From: Prevotella sp. UBA2711
Lineage (GTDB): Bacteria; Bacteroidota; Bacteroidia; Bacteroidales; Bacteroidaceae
DNA length: 64,000 bases
Direction: 5' to 3'
Assembly: GCA_002354095.1 (NCBI GenBank)
Contig: DEKX01000025.1
Coordinates: 1-64,000 of the forward strand
The notes under the pieces were generated by a model. The model was not told where the DNA came from and did no database searches. It saw only the letters and a list, made by a program, of their open reading frames with translations. The number at the start of each line of letters is the position of its first letter. Positions within the stretch are counted from its first letter, which is position 1. Shown in pieces: positions 42,733-51,746 of this stretch. A program made the translations under genes and the position numbers.

Positions 42733-45087
42733 TTACTTTTTCGAAGCGGTTAGAATATTCAGTTTGTGCTTAGGTGCCAAGACATTGCTTACCTTCTCGG
42801 TATACTCCGTGAGTTTGGCATTGACGGTGGCACGGATGTCACGGCTGGAAGCTCCGATTTGGAAGGCATACTGACCAGCCTCGGTAACCCACTGGCTGTT
42901 AGCCTCGTCGAACGAAGCCAGTTCGCGCTTCTGTATCTGGATGGTCAGTGTCTGCTTCTCACCGGGTTTCAGTTCGCGCGTCTTGGCGAAGCCCTTCAAC
43001 TCATGACTGGGTTTTTCGATCTTGCCAGCAGGAGCAGCAACATAGACCTGAGCAATCTCCTTACCAGCTACCTTGCCCGTGTTCTTGACGGTGATGGAAA
43101 CGGTGACCACATCACCGTTCACCTTAACGGCAGCATCGCTATATTCAAAAGTGGTATAGCTGAGACCGTAACCGAAGGGATAAGCCACATTCTTGTTGAA
43201 AGAGTCAAAATAGCGATAACCGACATAGATATCCTCCTCGTGGTTGGTATAGTCATAGCCGGGGAGAGCAGCCTTGTTGCCCTTAGCCTCTTGGAATGAG
43301 TAGAAATCGATGTTGCCAGGGAAGTTCTGGGTAGAAGGATGGTCGGTAGCGGCAATAGGCCATGTCATGGTGAGCTTAGCTGATGGATTCACCTTACCCG
43401 TCAGCAGGTCGGCAATGGAATTACCACCTTCCTCACCGGGTTGCCAAGCGCAGAGGATGGCATCAGGATAACCACTCCACGAAGCTGTCTCGATAACCGA
43501 ACCGGAGTTGATAATCACGATAACTGGTTTGCCGGCAGCATGGAAGGCGTTGCAAACATCCTTGATAAGAGCCTGCTCCTCAGGGATGAGGTTGAACTCG
43601 GTGGCAATGTCGCGATCGACACCTTCGCCAGCCTGGCGGCCGATAGTTACAATGGCAGCATCGGCAGTCTTCACCTCATTATTAATACAGATAGGACTGA
43701 TGCCGATTTCAGGATATTTCTGTTGTCCGAACATCTCCATCTGATACCACTTGGCAGGATGGCGCTCGGCTTGGAACTTAACCTTGGCAAAGTCGATATA
43801 CTTGGTGTAAATCTCGCTAAGCGTCTTTGATGAGTTGATGCCTGCATTCTGGAGCCCCTTCACCATATCCACTACGTATGGGGGATGCACACAGCCAGAA
43901 CCCGTACCGCCAGAGAAGAAATCGTAGGAATTCTCGCCAAACAGGGCTACCGTCTTGATGCTATTGTCTTTCCAAGGCAGTGCTCCGTTGTTCTTCAACA
44001 GTACGATGCCCTCGGTAGCACTCTGACGCGTGATGGCAGCATGTGCGGCGAAATCAGGCTTGTTGCTTGCAGGGTATTTGTGGAAACTTGGAGTCTTCAC
44101 GATATATTCCAACATACGGCGAACGTTGCGGTCAACATCAGCGATATCAAGGGTTCCGTTCTTGACAGCAGCCACAATCTCGTCTGCCTGAGCAGGCTGA
44201 CCTGGTTCCATCAGGTCGTTGCCGGCATGTACCTCACTGGCAGTGGTCAGTCCTTCACGGATACCAATCCAGTCAGTCATCACCATTCCTTTATAGCCCC
44301 AGTCGTCACGCAGAATACTGGTCAGCAAATCGTGATTTCCCATAGAATAGGTGCCGTTCACCTGATTATAGGAAGCCATGATGGTCCAAGGATTACTCTC
44401 GCGAACGGCAATTTCGAAGCCACGCAGATAGAGTTCGCGGGCAGCACGCTGGCTGACGCGCTCGTCAACACTGGTGCGGAGCGTCTCCTGTGAGTTGACG
44501 GCAAAGTGCTTAGCCGATACACCTGCCCCCTGGCTCTGTACGCCATGGATGTAGGCAGCAGCTATCTTACCCGTCAACAGAGGGTCTTCGCTATAGTATT
44601 CGAAGTTGCGACCGCAAAGAGGATTGCGATGCAGATTCATACCAGGACCCAGAATAACGTCGCAACGATACTCTTTCGTCTCCTTACCGATGGCTTCACC
44701 CACCTTGGCTACCAAATCGGTATTCCATGTAGAAGCCAAGCAGGAACCGATAGGGAATGCCGTGGCATAGTAAGTCTGATTGCTACCCTTGCGGATAGGG
44801 TCGATACGAACACCGGCAGGACCATCGGTCAATACCGTGGCGGGAATACCCAAGCGGGCAATTTCGGCAGTAGTACCGGCTGCACCAGGCACCAATTTGG
44901 CTTCGCCGCCTACGACAGCACCTGCGCTGAAGAAATTGTTGGCTCCGCCTACTAATAGTTTTGCTTTCTCTTCAAGGGTCATGGCTTTCAATACCTCGTC
45001 GATATTGTCGGCACGCAATTTGGGTTGTGCACTCATTGTTGTTGCAGTTAATAAGGCTATCAAGCCGAATAAAAATTTTTTAGTCAT
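42733..45087 (-). CDS. GH3 beta-glucosidase/beta-xylosidase
   Basis: The protein has 784 residues. A signal peptide ends near TMSAQ. The N-terminal GH3 barrel holds KHFAVNSQE (193-201), the RNFEYYSEDPLLTG signature and the nucleophile Asp272 in MVMTDWIG. The second alpha/beta domain spans about 350-600 (VALFGENSYDFFSGGTGSG, with a G-G-G loop) and a fibronectin-like domain ends the protein (GKEIAQVYVAAPAGKIEKP). It hydrolyses terminal beta-linked glucose or xylose. As first gene of the operon with GH67 it probably acts on xylo-oligosaccharides, but GH3 specificity cannot be read directly. Confidence 0.9.
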   Translation of the reverse strand: MTKKFLFGLIALLTATTMSAQPKLRADNIDEVLKAMTLEEKAKLLVGGANNFFSAGAVVGGEAKLVPGAAGTTAEIARLGIPATVLTDGPAGVRIDPIRKGSNQTYYATAFPIGSCLASTWNTDLVAKVGEAIGKETKEYRCDVILGPGMNLHRNPLCGRNFEYYSEDPLLTGKIAAAYIHGVQSQGAGVSAKHFAVNSQETLRTSVDERVSQRAARELYLRGFEIAVRESNPWTIMASYNQVNGTYSMGNHDLLTSILRDDWGYKGMVMTDWIGIREGLTTASEVHAGNDLMEPGQPAQADEIVAAVKNGTLDIADVDRNVRRMLEYIVKTPSFHKYPASNKPDFAAHAAITRQSATEGIVLLKNNGALPWKDNSIKTVALFGENSYDFFSGGTGSGCVHPPYVVDMVKGLQNAGINSSKTLSEIYTKYIDFAKVKFQAERHPAKWYQMEMFGQQKYPEIGISPICINNEVKTADAAIVTIGRQAGEGVDRDIATEFNLIPEEQALIKDVCNAFHAAGKPVIVIINSGSVIETASWSGYPDAILCAWQPGEEGGNSIADLLTGKVNPSAKLTMTWPIAATDHPSTQNFPGNIDFYSFQEAKGNKAALPGYDYTNHEEDIYVGYRYFDSFNKNVAYPFGYGLSYTTFEYSDAAVKVNGDVVTVSITVKNTGKVAGKEIAQVYVAAPAGKIEKPSHELKGFAKTRELKPGEKQTLTIQIQKRELASFDEANSQWVTEAGQYAFQIGASSRDIRATVNAKLTEYTEKVSNVLAPKHKLNILTASKK

Positions 45088-45113
45088 AGGGGTGTACGTT
45101 GTTAGTTATTGCG

Positions 45114-45121
45114 CAAAGGTA
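45114..45121 (-). promoter_or_regulatory. -7 box of the glucuronoxylan locus (GH3 gene)
   Basis: Minus-strand TACCTTTG lies 26 nt before the GH3 ATG at 45087. It is the likely start of the GH3-GH67-DUF5597 operon. Confidence 0.5.
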
Positions 45122-45194
45122 ATGATTTTTATCCGACTGACCAAATTTCTTGTTATATTTTTGGTTTACATGATGATTATTAAAAAAAAAGAAG

Positions 45195-45202
45195 TACCTT
45201 TG
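45195..45202 (+). promoter_or_regulatory. -7 box of gpmI
   Basis: TACCTTTG lies 41 nt before the gpmI ATG, following a run of nine A. Confidence 0.5.
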
Positions 45203-45243
45203 CAGCCGATATTATTAATAAGGTATATAAACAATATAGAATT

Positions 45244-46764
45244 ATGGCAAAGAAAGCATTACTTATGATTCTCGACGGATGGGGAATCGGTAAACATGGG
45301 AAAGGTGATGTGATTTACAACACCCCAACTCCGTATTTGGATTATCTGACGGCTGTATCAGCTCATTCTCAGTTACAGGCTTCTGGCGAAGACGTAGGTC
45401 TGCCCGATGGCCAGATGGGTAACTCTGAGGTAGGTCACTTGAATATCGGTGCCGGTCGCATCGTATATCAGGATTTGGTGAAAATCAATCGTGCCTGCAA
45501 GGACGGCTCTATCGTGGAGAATCCTCAGATAAAGGCAGCATATACATACGCTAAGGAGAATAACAAGAAACTCCATCTGATGGGTCTGACCTCTGACGGT
45601 GGTGTTCACTCTTCACTCGACCATCTCTTCAAGCTCATTGAGGTGGGTAAGCACTATGGTCTGAAGAATCAGACTTTCGTACATTGTTTCATGGACGGTC
45701 GTGACACAGACCCCCACTCTGGTAAGGGCTTCATCGAGCAGGTGCAGGCTGAGTGCGAGAAGAACGATGCAGCCATCGCTTCTATCGTAGGCCGTTTCTA
45801 TGCCATGGACCGCGACAAGCGTTGGGAGCGCGTGAAGGAAGGCTACGACCTCATCGTGAAAGGTGTTGGTAAGCAGGCTACCGATATGGTGCAGGCTATG
45901 CAGGAAAGCTATGACGAGGGTGTGACCGACGAATTCATTAAACCTATCCACAATGCCAGTGTGAACGGTCTGATTGAAGAGGGCGATGTAGTCATCTTCA
46001 TCAACTTCCGTAACGACCGCGCCAAGGAATTGACCATCGTGCTCACTCAGCAGGATATGGAGGAGCAGGGCATGAAGACCGTTCCCGGACTGCAGTACTA
46101 CTGCATGACACCATACGATGCCTCGTTCACAGGCGTACACATTCTCTTCCCCAAAGAGAACGTAGAAGATACACTGGGCGAATACCTCTCCCGTCAGGGC
46201 AAGAAGCAGTTGCACACTGCCGAGACAGAGAAATATGCTCACGTCACCTTCTTCTTCAATGGTGGTCGCGAAGAGCCTTTCGAAGGCGAGGACCGCATTT
46301 TGGTTCCTTCTCCAAAGGTGGCTACCTACGACCTGAAGCCTGAGATGTCGGCTTATGAGGTGAAAGACAAGCTGGTGGCAGCCATCAATGAGAATAAGTA
46401 TGACTTTATCGTTGTCAACTTCGCCAATGGCGACATGGTGGGTCATACAGGTGTCTATAACGCTATCGCCAAGGCTGTATGGGCTGTTGACCACTGCGTA
46501 CAGGAAGTAATTGAGGCTGCCAAGGCCAACGATTACGAGGCTATCATCATTGCCGACCATGGTAATGCCGATAACGCCATCAATCCTGATGGTACTCCGA
46601 ATACAGCTCACTCGCTGAATCCCGTACCCTTCATCTATGTCACCAACAACAACAGCGCCACCGTCAAGGATGGTCGCTTAGCTGATGTGGCTCCTTCCAT
46701 TCTCCATATCATGGGATTAGAGCAGCCTGCCGATATGACGGGTGAGTGTCTGATTCAGGATTAA
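45244..46764 (+). CDS. gpmI: 2,3-bisphosphoglycerate-independent phosphoglycerate mutase
   Basis: The protein has 506 residues, the normal size. The alkaline-phosphatase-like metal site begins at LMILDGWGIG (7-16) and the phosphorylated serine lies in GNSEVGHLNIG (about 59-69). Further metal ligands are in NFANGDMVGHTG (about 395) and IADHGNAD (about 437). It interconverts 3- and 2-phosphoglycerate in glycolysis using two Mn2+. Its stop codon shares a base with the ung start (TAATG). Confidence 0.97.
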   Translation: MAKKALLMILDGWGIGKHGKGDVIYNTPTPYLDYLTAVSAHSQLQASGEDVGLPDGQMGNSEVGHLNIGAGRIVYQDLVKINRACKDGSIVENPQIKAAYTYAKENNKKLHLMGLTSDGGVHSSLDHLFKLIEVGKHYGLKNQTFVHCFMDGRDTDPHSGKGFIEQVQAECEKNDAAIASIVGRFYAMDRDKRWERVKEGYDLIVKGVGKQATDMVQAMQESYDEGVTDEFIKPIHNASVNGLIEEGDVVIFINFRNDRAKELTIVLTQQDMEEQGMKTVPGLQYYCMTPYDASFTGVHILFPKENVEDTLGEYLSRQGKKQLHTAETEKYAHVTFFFNGGREEPFEGEDRILVPSPKVATYDLKPEMSAYEVKDKLVAAINENKYDFIVVNFANGDMVGHTGVYNAIAKAVWAVDHCVQEVIEAAKANDYEAIIIADHGNADNAINPDGTPNTAHSLNPVPFIYVTNNNSATVKDGRLADVAPSILHIMGLEQPADMTGECLIQD

Positions 46765-47432
46765 TGGCAAAGGTAGAAATTGAGGCCTCGTGGAAGGCAC
46801 AATTGCAGGGAGAATTTGAGAAATCGTACTTTGAGCAACTGACAACTGCCGTTCGTCAGGAGTATGCTCAAGGTACGTGCTATCCCCCTGGACGACTGAT
46901 TTTCAATGCTTTTAATCTCTGTCCTTTTGACCGAGTGAAGGTAGTGATTGTAGGACAAGACCCGTATCACGAGCCCGGACAGGCGCATGGACTGAGTTTC
47001 TCGGTGCAGGACGGGGTGCCCTTTCCGCCTTCGTTACAGAATATCTTCAAGGAGATACAGAACGACCTTGGAACACCTATTCCGCCGACAGGCAATCTGA
47101 CGCGGTGGGCCGAGCAGGGCGTGTTGTTGCTGAACGCTACGCTGACGGTGCGTGCTCATCAGGCTAACAGCCATAGCGCACTGGGTTGGCAGAAGTTTAC
47201 CGATGCCACTTTGCAGGCGTTGGCTACGCAGCGCCAGCATGTCGTTTATATGCTTTGGGGCGGTTATGCGCGTTCGAAATCATACATGATTGACAAGCAG
47301 AAGAACCTTGTGCTGGAGTCGGTGCACCCGTCGCCTCTGAGCGCCAATCGCGGAGGCTGGTTCGGTCAGCATCAGTTCTCGCGTTGTAATGAATACTTGA
47401 AACAAAACGGCATAGAACCTATCGTATGGTAA
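46764..47432 (+). CDS. ung: Uracil-DNA glycosylase
   Basis: The protein has 222 residues. The water-activating motif GQDPYHEPGQAHGLSFSV (about 60-77) with the catalytic Asp, the LLLNATLTV strand and the C-terminal HPSPLSANRG leucine-loop are all present. It removes uracil from DNA at the start of base-excision repair. The start at 46764 overlaps the gpmI stop by one base; the in-frame codon upstream at 46746 is inside gpmI. The gene overlaps the next by 7 nt. Confidence 0.96.
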   Translation: MAKVEIEASWKAQLQGEFEKSYFEQLTTAVRQEYAQGTCYPPGRLIFNAFNLCPFDRVKVVIVGQDPYHEPGQAHGLSFSVQDGVPFPPSLQNIFKEIQNDLGTPIPPTGNLTRWAEQGVLLLNATLTVRAHQANSHSALGWQKFTDATLQALATQRQHVVYMLWGGYARSKSYMIDKQKNLVLESVHPSPLSANRGGWFGQHQFSRCNEYLKQNGIEPIVW

Positions 47433-48034
47433 ATCCTGTTCCACCTATTTTGGAAGTTGGAGGCATCTTGATTTCCTCCGAGATTCTGACGGAATGCTTC
47501 TGTTGCGACTACGAGAAGTGTAAGGGCATTTGCTGTGTGGAAGGCGATGCCGGCGCACCTGTTACGATGGATGAGATAGCAGGTATCGAGGACTCGCTGG
47601 ACACGGTTTGGCCCATGCTGTCGGCTTCGGCTCAGAGTGTCATCGACCGACAGGGGGTAGCCTACACAGACAAAGATGGCGACTTGGTGACGAGTATCGT
47701 GCGGGGCAAGGATTGTGTGTTTACGTGTTACGATGGCGACAATTGTCTTTGTGCACTGGAGAAAGTTTTTCGCGAGGGGAAGACGAAGTTTTGCAAACCC
47801 ATCAGTTGTGCACTCTATCCGATTCGTGAAAAACGCTTTGACGGAGGACTTGTCGGTCTGAATTACAACCGCTGGGCGGTATGTGCCGATGCTGTCAAGA
47901 AGGGGAATGCATTGCGCTTGCGTGTCTATCAGTTTCTGAAGGAGCCGCTTATTCGTCGCTTTGGCGAAGCGTGGTATCAGGAACTGTGCGATGTAGCCAA
48001 GGAGTTTAACCTCGACGATACTCCGAAGGGCTGA
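47426..48034 (+). CDS. DUF3109 cysteine-rich family protein
   Basis: The protein has 202 residues and matches DUF3109, a Bacteroidetes-rich family with clustered cysteines (ECFCCDYEKCKGICCVEGD near 24-42; CVFTCYDGDNCLC near 98-110; KFCKPISCALYPIR near 121-134) that resemble the zinc/iron-chelating YkgJ family. The cysteines probably bind metal, perhaps an Fe-S cluster. The function is unknown. It lies at the end of the gpmI-ung run with overlapping coding ends, so it is probably cotranscribed; its 3' end overlaps the convergent AraC gene by 29 nt. Confidence 0.85.
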   Translation: MVNPVPPILEVGGILISSEILTECFCCDYEKCKGICCVEGDAGAPVTMDEIAGIEDSLDTVWPMLSASAQSVIDRQGVAYTDKDGDLVTSIVRGKDCVFTCYDGDNCLCALEKVFREGKTKFCKPISCALYPIREKRFDGGLVGLNYNRWAVCADAVKKGNALRLRVYQFLKEPLIRRFGEAWYQELCDVAKEFNLDDTPKG

Positions 48035-48890
48035 TTCCCACGTGTTCGCGGAAGTATTTCGAGAAGAACGACTGGTTGGGGAAATGCAGGTCGCGGGTGA
48101 TTTCCTTGATACTCTTAGTTGAGTTTTTCAATAGTACGCGGATTTCCAACACGACGTAATTGTCAATCCACTCGTTGGGAGTCCGTTTGCTGATAAGTTT
48201 GACCACTTCGGACAGATATTTCGGAGTGACACAAAGTTGTTGGGCATACCAACTGACGCGGCGCTCCTGTCGGAAGTTCTTTTCCAGCAATCGGATGAAT
48301 CGCGCAAAAAGCACATCATGACGCGTGGGCGATTTCTTTTCTTGTTGCTCTACACGCCAAATAACGTTGCTCATATCATAGAACATAGCCAACAGCAAGG
48401 CTTTTACGAGTTCTGCACGATAGTGGTGTGCCGTGTCGCTCATCTTTTCTCGGATGGTGTAGAAGTAATTGCTATACACCTGTATCTCTCGGGGCGTCAG
48501 TTGCACCACGGGGTTGTTCATCGAGAAGAGCAATAGCGACGACACATTCTGCACGTTTTGTACGAAGCCATGATAATACTGGGTGGTGAGCATGATGCAC
48601 AGACATTCGAAATCGGGCGATGCTGTGATGTGGTTGACGATGTGTTGGTCGGAAATGAACAGCAGGTCGCCTGGCTTCACTTCACGCTTCTTTGTGTCGA
48701 TGGTGTAGCTGGCATGACCGTGTTTGCACAAAGCCATGAGGATGAAGTTCATGCGGGTAGGACCGGTGGGGATGGGAGCGTCGGTTATGCGCTCAGTAAG
48801 TACCAGCCCTTCATCCATATATTCCGAGTGGCCCCAATGAATGGCCTCCTCGAGATGGGCATCCTTGATGTTGTGAACTTTGTTTACCAT
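48006..48890 (-). CDS. AraC-family transcriptional regulator
   Basis: The protein has 294 residues. The N-terminal cupin-like sensing domain (about 30-110, MALCKHGHASYTIDTKKREVKPGDLLFI) is followed by two helix-turn-helix segments (about 205-290) ending in the AraC signature HFPNQSFFSKYFREHVGISPSEYRRG (quoted in part). The gene overlaps the GH95 fucosidase gene by 7 nt and follows it in the operon, so it may control that gene in response to a sugar. Neither the effector nor the binding site is known. Confidence 0.9.
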   Translation of the reverse strand: MVNKVHNIKDAHLEEAIHWGHSEYMDEGLVLTERITDAPIPTGPTRMNFILMALCKHGHASYTIDTKKREVKPGDLLFISDQHIVNHITASPDFECLCIMLTTQYYHGFVQNVQNVSSLLLFSMNNPVVQLTPREIQVYSNYFYTIREKMSDTAHHYRAELVKALLLAMFYDMSNVIWRVEQQEKKSPTRHDVLFARFIRLLEKNFRQERRVSWYAQQLCVTPKYLSEVVKLISKRTPNEWIDNYVVLEIRVLLKNSTKSIKEITRDLHFPNQSFFSKYFREHVGISPSEYRRG

Positions 48891-51235
48891 GTCTTTACGG
48901 GCAGTGTCTGTCCTGCTTTCAGTTTGAGTGTCTTGCGCTGACTATTATATAATAAGGTGACGGTGCCTGACTGCCTGGCCTTCATTTCGGCTCGGCGCAC
49001 ATGACCGCCTTTCCATTGGAAACTCAACTCAAAGCCGCCTCGGGCACAGAGTCCGCTGACGCTGCCTTCGCTCCACTCCTTGGGCAGGGCGGGCAACAGT
49101 TCGATGACCCAGTGATTCTTCTCTTCGGCATGCGACTGCATCAGCATTTCGCAAACACCAGCGGTACCACCGAAGTTGCCGTCGATTTGGAAGGGTGGGT
49201 GAGCATCCATCAGATTGGCATACGTGCCGCCTGCATGGCGGGTGCCTGGTCGTTGGTCGTCCTGTGCATCGGTGAAGGTCAGCAGCTTGCGGTATATTTG
49301 GTACGCTTTCTCGCCCTGATGCAGTCGTGCCCATAGGTTGATGCGCCATCCTGTGCTCCATCCCGTTGTCTCGTCGCCTTTCTGAATCAGGGTCTGTTTA
49401 GCGGCTTCACGCAGGCGGGCATCCTGCAGATGATGACCAGGATAGAGTCCGATGAGGTGCGACTGGTGTCGATGGCGTGGATCCTTGTCTTGCCAGTCGT
49501 AGTACCATTCATTGAGGTCGCCCTCCTTGCCTATGGTGTAGGGGTGCAGTCGCTTGAGAGCAGTTTTGTAGGCGGTGACATTATCATCGCACAGGGGACC
49601 TGCCTTTACAACGCCTTCCAGCAGTTCGCGGATGATGGCGAGGTCAGCCGTTCCGCCATAGCAGGTCATGCCGTGGTAGCCCTTGTCGGTGATGTATTCG
49701 TTTTCGGGCGAAGTACTGGGGGCGGTGATGAGTTCCTTGGGGGTCTTTGGATTGGGAATGAGCCATCCGAGACAGAAGTCGGCTGCGCCCTTCATCAGCG
49801 GATAGGCAGTCGTGCGCAGGTATTTCTTGTCTTGCGTGAACAGGTAGCGCTCCCACAAGGCGGTTACCAGCCATGCACCGCCCAGGTTGAAGTTAGCCCA
49901 TTCCGGCCATTCGCGTTTCTCGCCCGTGGGATTGGTCATCGCCCAGAGGTCGCTATTGTGGCTTGAGCACCATCCGCGGTTAATGCCGTAGTAGTTCTGG
50001 GCGGTATATTTGCCGTTCTCTGCCAGTGCTTGGATGAATCCGTCGAGCGGCATCGCCATCTCTTGCAGGTTGGCTACGAAGGCAGGCCAGTAGTTCTCTT
50101 CGAGGTTGATGTTCACGGTGTAGTTACCTCTCCATGGCGACCAGAGGTAAGGGGTCCACAATCCTTGTAGGTTGGCAGGTACACCAGGAGTTCGGCTGCA
50201 ACTGATCAGCAAGTAGCGTCCGTATTGGAAATAGAGGGTTTCCAGATATTGTGGGTGCAGCCCTTCTTTCAGCAGGCGGTCGGTGGCGGTGTCCCGTATG
50301 TCGTCATGGCATGGCGGTGCACCTAACTGTAGCTTCACGCGGTCGTAGAGGTGCTGGTAATCTGCGATATGGCGCTGGCGGAATTGTTCGTAGCTGAAGT
50401 TCTGGGTATGCCAGATGTCGTCGGTGGCACGCTCCAGATAGGGAGCCATCTCGCGGACGGGATGCTTATCGAATCCGTTGAAACTAGTCTCGTTGACAAT
50501 GTAAATCACGGCCTCCTTACCTCCGCGGATGGTTAATGTTGAGTCGGCTGCCGTCACCTGTCCATCGGTCTTCACCTGCAGGATGGTGCAGAAATGGATA
50601 CTTTCCTGTGGGTCGCCTACCGCATGTCCGGTCTGCGTCAGTTGGTTACCGCTGGCTTTCACCTGATGGGGAACCTGTGCGTTCATCACGATGCGACAGT
50701 TGATGCTGCCCGTCAGACGGATGGCTATCAGATTGTCGGGATGCGATGCAAAGTATTCGCGGGTCATCGTGCTCCCTGCGCGCGTGTACCTATCCGTAGC
50801 CAGTGCCTGGTCGATGTCAAGTTCCCTGCGGTAGTTGCCCATTGCCCCTTGATTGTCGTCGATGATATAGACATTGCCCAGAGGCTGGTAGAACTGCGAA
50901 TTGGGACCCTGCACATGCAGTTGCAGCGAATCAGCCAACTTGTAATCATCGTTGAAGAGTGCCTCACGTATGCGCGGTATCCATTCGTGTGCGTCTTTAT
51001 CTATTGTGCGGTCAACAGGTTTACCTGTCCATAGCGTGATGTCGTTCAGTTGCACCAGACACGTGTCCACGCCTCCGTACACCAGTGCACCGAGTTTCCC
51101 GTTGCCGATGGGCAACGACTCTTCGAAGTAGCGGGCAGGCTGCTCGTACCACAGCTTCATGGGTGCTTGCTCCTGTGCTATGGTCATCAGACTGCTTAGT
51201 ATGATTGTGATGAATGTCAGTAATTTTCGTTCCAT
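48884..51235 (-). CDS. GH95 alpha-L-fucosidase/alpha-L-galactosidase
   Basis: The protein has 783 residues with a signal peptide (LLTFITIILSSLMTIAQ). It has the GH95 N-terminal signature (LWYEQPARYFEESLPIGNGKLGALVYGG, quoted in part; 28-55) and TLWTGKP (about 67), the (alpha/alpha)6 barrel segment GLWTPYLWSPWRGNYTVNINLEENYWPAF and a C-terminal beta-sandwich. GH95 enzymes remove alpha-1,2-fucose or alpha-L-galactose from plant and host glycans by inversion. It pairs with an AraC regulator in a two-gene operon with its own promoter. Confidence 0.93.
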   Translation of the reverse strand: MERKLLTFITIILSSLMTIAQEQAPMKLWYEQPARYFEESLPIGNGKLGALVYGGVDTCLVQLNDITLWTGKPVDRTIDKDAHEWIPRIREALFNDDYKLADSLQLHVQGPNSQFYQPLGNVYIIDDNQGAMGNYRRELDIDQALATDRYTRAGSTMTREYFASHPDNLIAIRLTGSINCRIVMNAQVPHQVKASGNQLTQTGHAVGDPQESIHFCTILQVKTDGQVTAADSTLTIRGGKEAVIYIVNETSFNGFDKHPVREMAPYLERATDDIWHTQNFSYEQFRQRHIADYQHLYDRVKLQLGAPPCHDDIRDTATDRLLKEGLHPQYLETLYFQYGRYLLISCSRTPGVPANLQGLWTPYLWSPWRGNYTVNINLEENYWPAFVANLQEMAMPLDGFIQALAENGKYTAQNYYGINRGWCSSHNSDLWAMTNPTGEKREWPEWANFNLGGAWLVTALWERYLFTQDKKYLRTTAYPLMKGAADFCLGWLIPNPKTPKELITAPSTSPENEYITDKGYHGMTCYGGTADLAIIRELLEGVVKAGPLCDDNVTAYKTALKRLHPYTIGKEGDLNEWYYDWQDKDPRHRHQSHLIGLYPGHHLQDARLREAAKQTLIQKGDETTGWSTGWRINLWARLHQGEKAYQIYRKLLTFTDAQDDQRPGTRHAGGTYANLMDAHPPFQIDGNFGGTAGVCEMLMQSHAEEKNHWVIELLPALPKEWSEGSVSGLCARGGFELSFQWKGGHVRRAEMKARQSGTVTLLYNSQRKTLKLKAGQTLPVKTW

Positions 51236-51364
51236 ATATTTTTTAAGTTTTTAGCGTTTACAAATTCAAATTTTTGCTACCATTAAGGCTCTCAATTTTT
51301 TCTCTTAATGCCCGCAAAAATTCTCCTTAATGCGGGGCTGCGCACGCCTCTCAGGTCGATAGTG

Positions 51365-51396
51365 CAAAGGTACGAAAATTTCATGACTTCTCCAAA
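51365..51396 (-). promoter_or_regulatory. Promoter of the GH95-AraC operon
   Basis: Minus-strand TACCTTTG (51365-51372) with TTTG 20 nt upstream (51393-51396). The leader is about 125 nt and includes repeated GCATTAAG motifs of unknown meaning. Confidence 0.65.
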
Positions 51397-51443
51397 TTTT
51401 ATAGGGTCAGAATTTACACTTTTGAGCACCAAAATTTGCAGAT

Positions 51444-51603
51444 GTTTTCAGTTTTCAGTTTTCAGTAACGAATGTGAGAACTTTGGGGCTAAACAAGTGT
51501 ACTATTATATTATTATATATATAATATATATTTTATATATATAATAAAAGTTATTGGCACTCTAGTTTTCAATTTTTCTAACTGAAAACTGAAAACTGAA
51601 AAC
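51444..51603. repeat. Inverted TTTTCAG heptamer repeat flanking an AT-rich core
   Basis: Three TTTTCAG heptamers at 51444-51466 recur as the exact reverse complement (CTGAAAA) at 51581-51603. The 114-nt interior has an almost pure A/T palindromic stretch (about 51500-51548). The plan equals that at 3309-3527. No gene lies in 51397-51677. Confidence 0.85.
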
Positions 51604-51677
51604 ACATAGAAGAGTTACCCCTGTGTGTCCTAAGAACGTTGACAATTTTTGCCCATTTCATCGGGAAATCGGGGCAT

Positions 51678-51710
51678 AAAAAACCCTGTTTGATATCCCA
51701 TCAAACAGGG
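51678..51710 (-). terminator. Terminator of gyrB
   Basis: A perfect 11-bp stem CCCTGTTTGAT/ATCAAACAGGG (51684-51694 with 51700-51710) followed on the minus strand by TTTTTT. Confidence 0.9.
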
Positions 51711-51746
51711 GGCTGAGTATAATAATAAAGATTGTTAAATGTGTAT

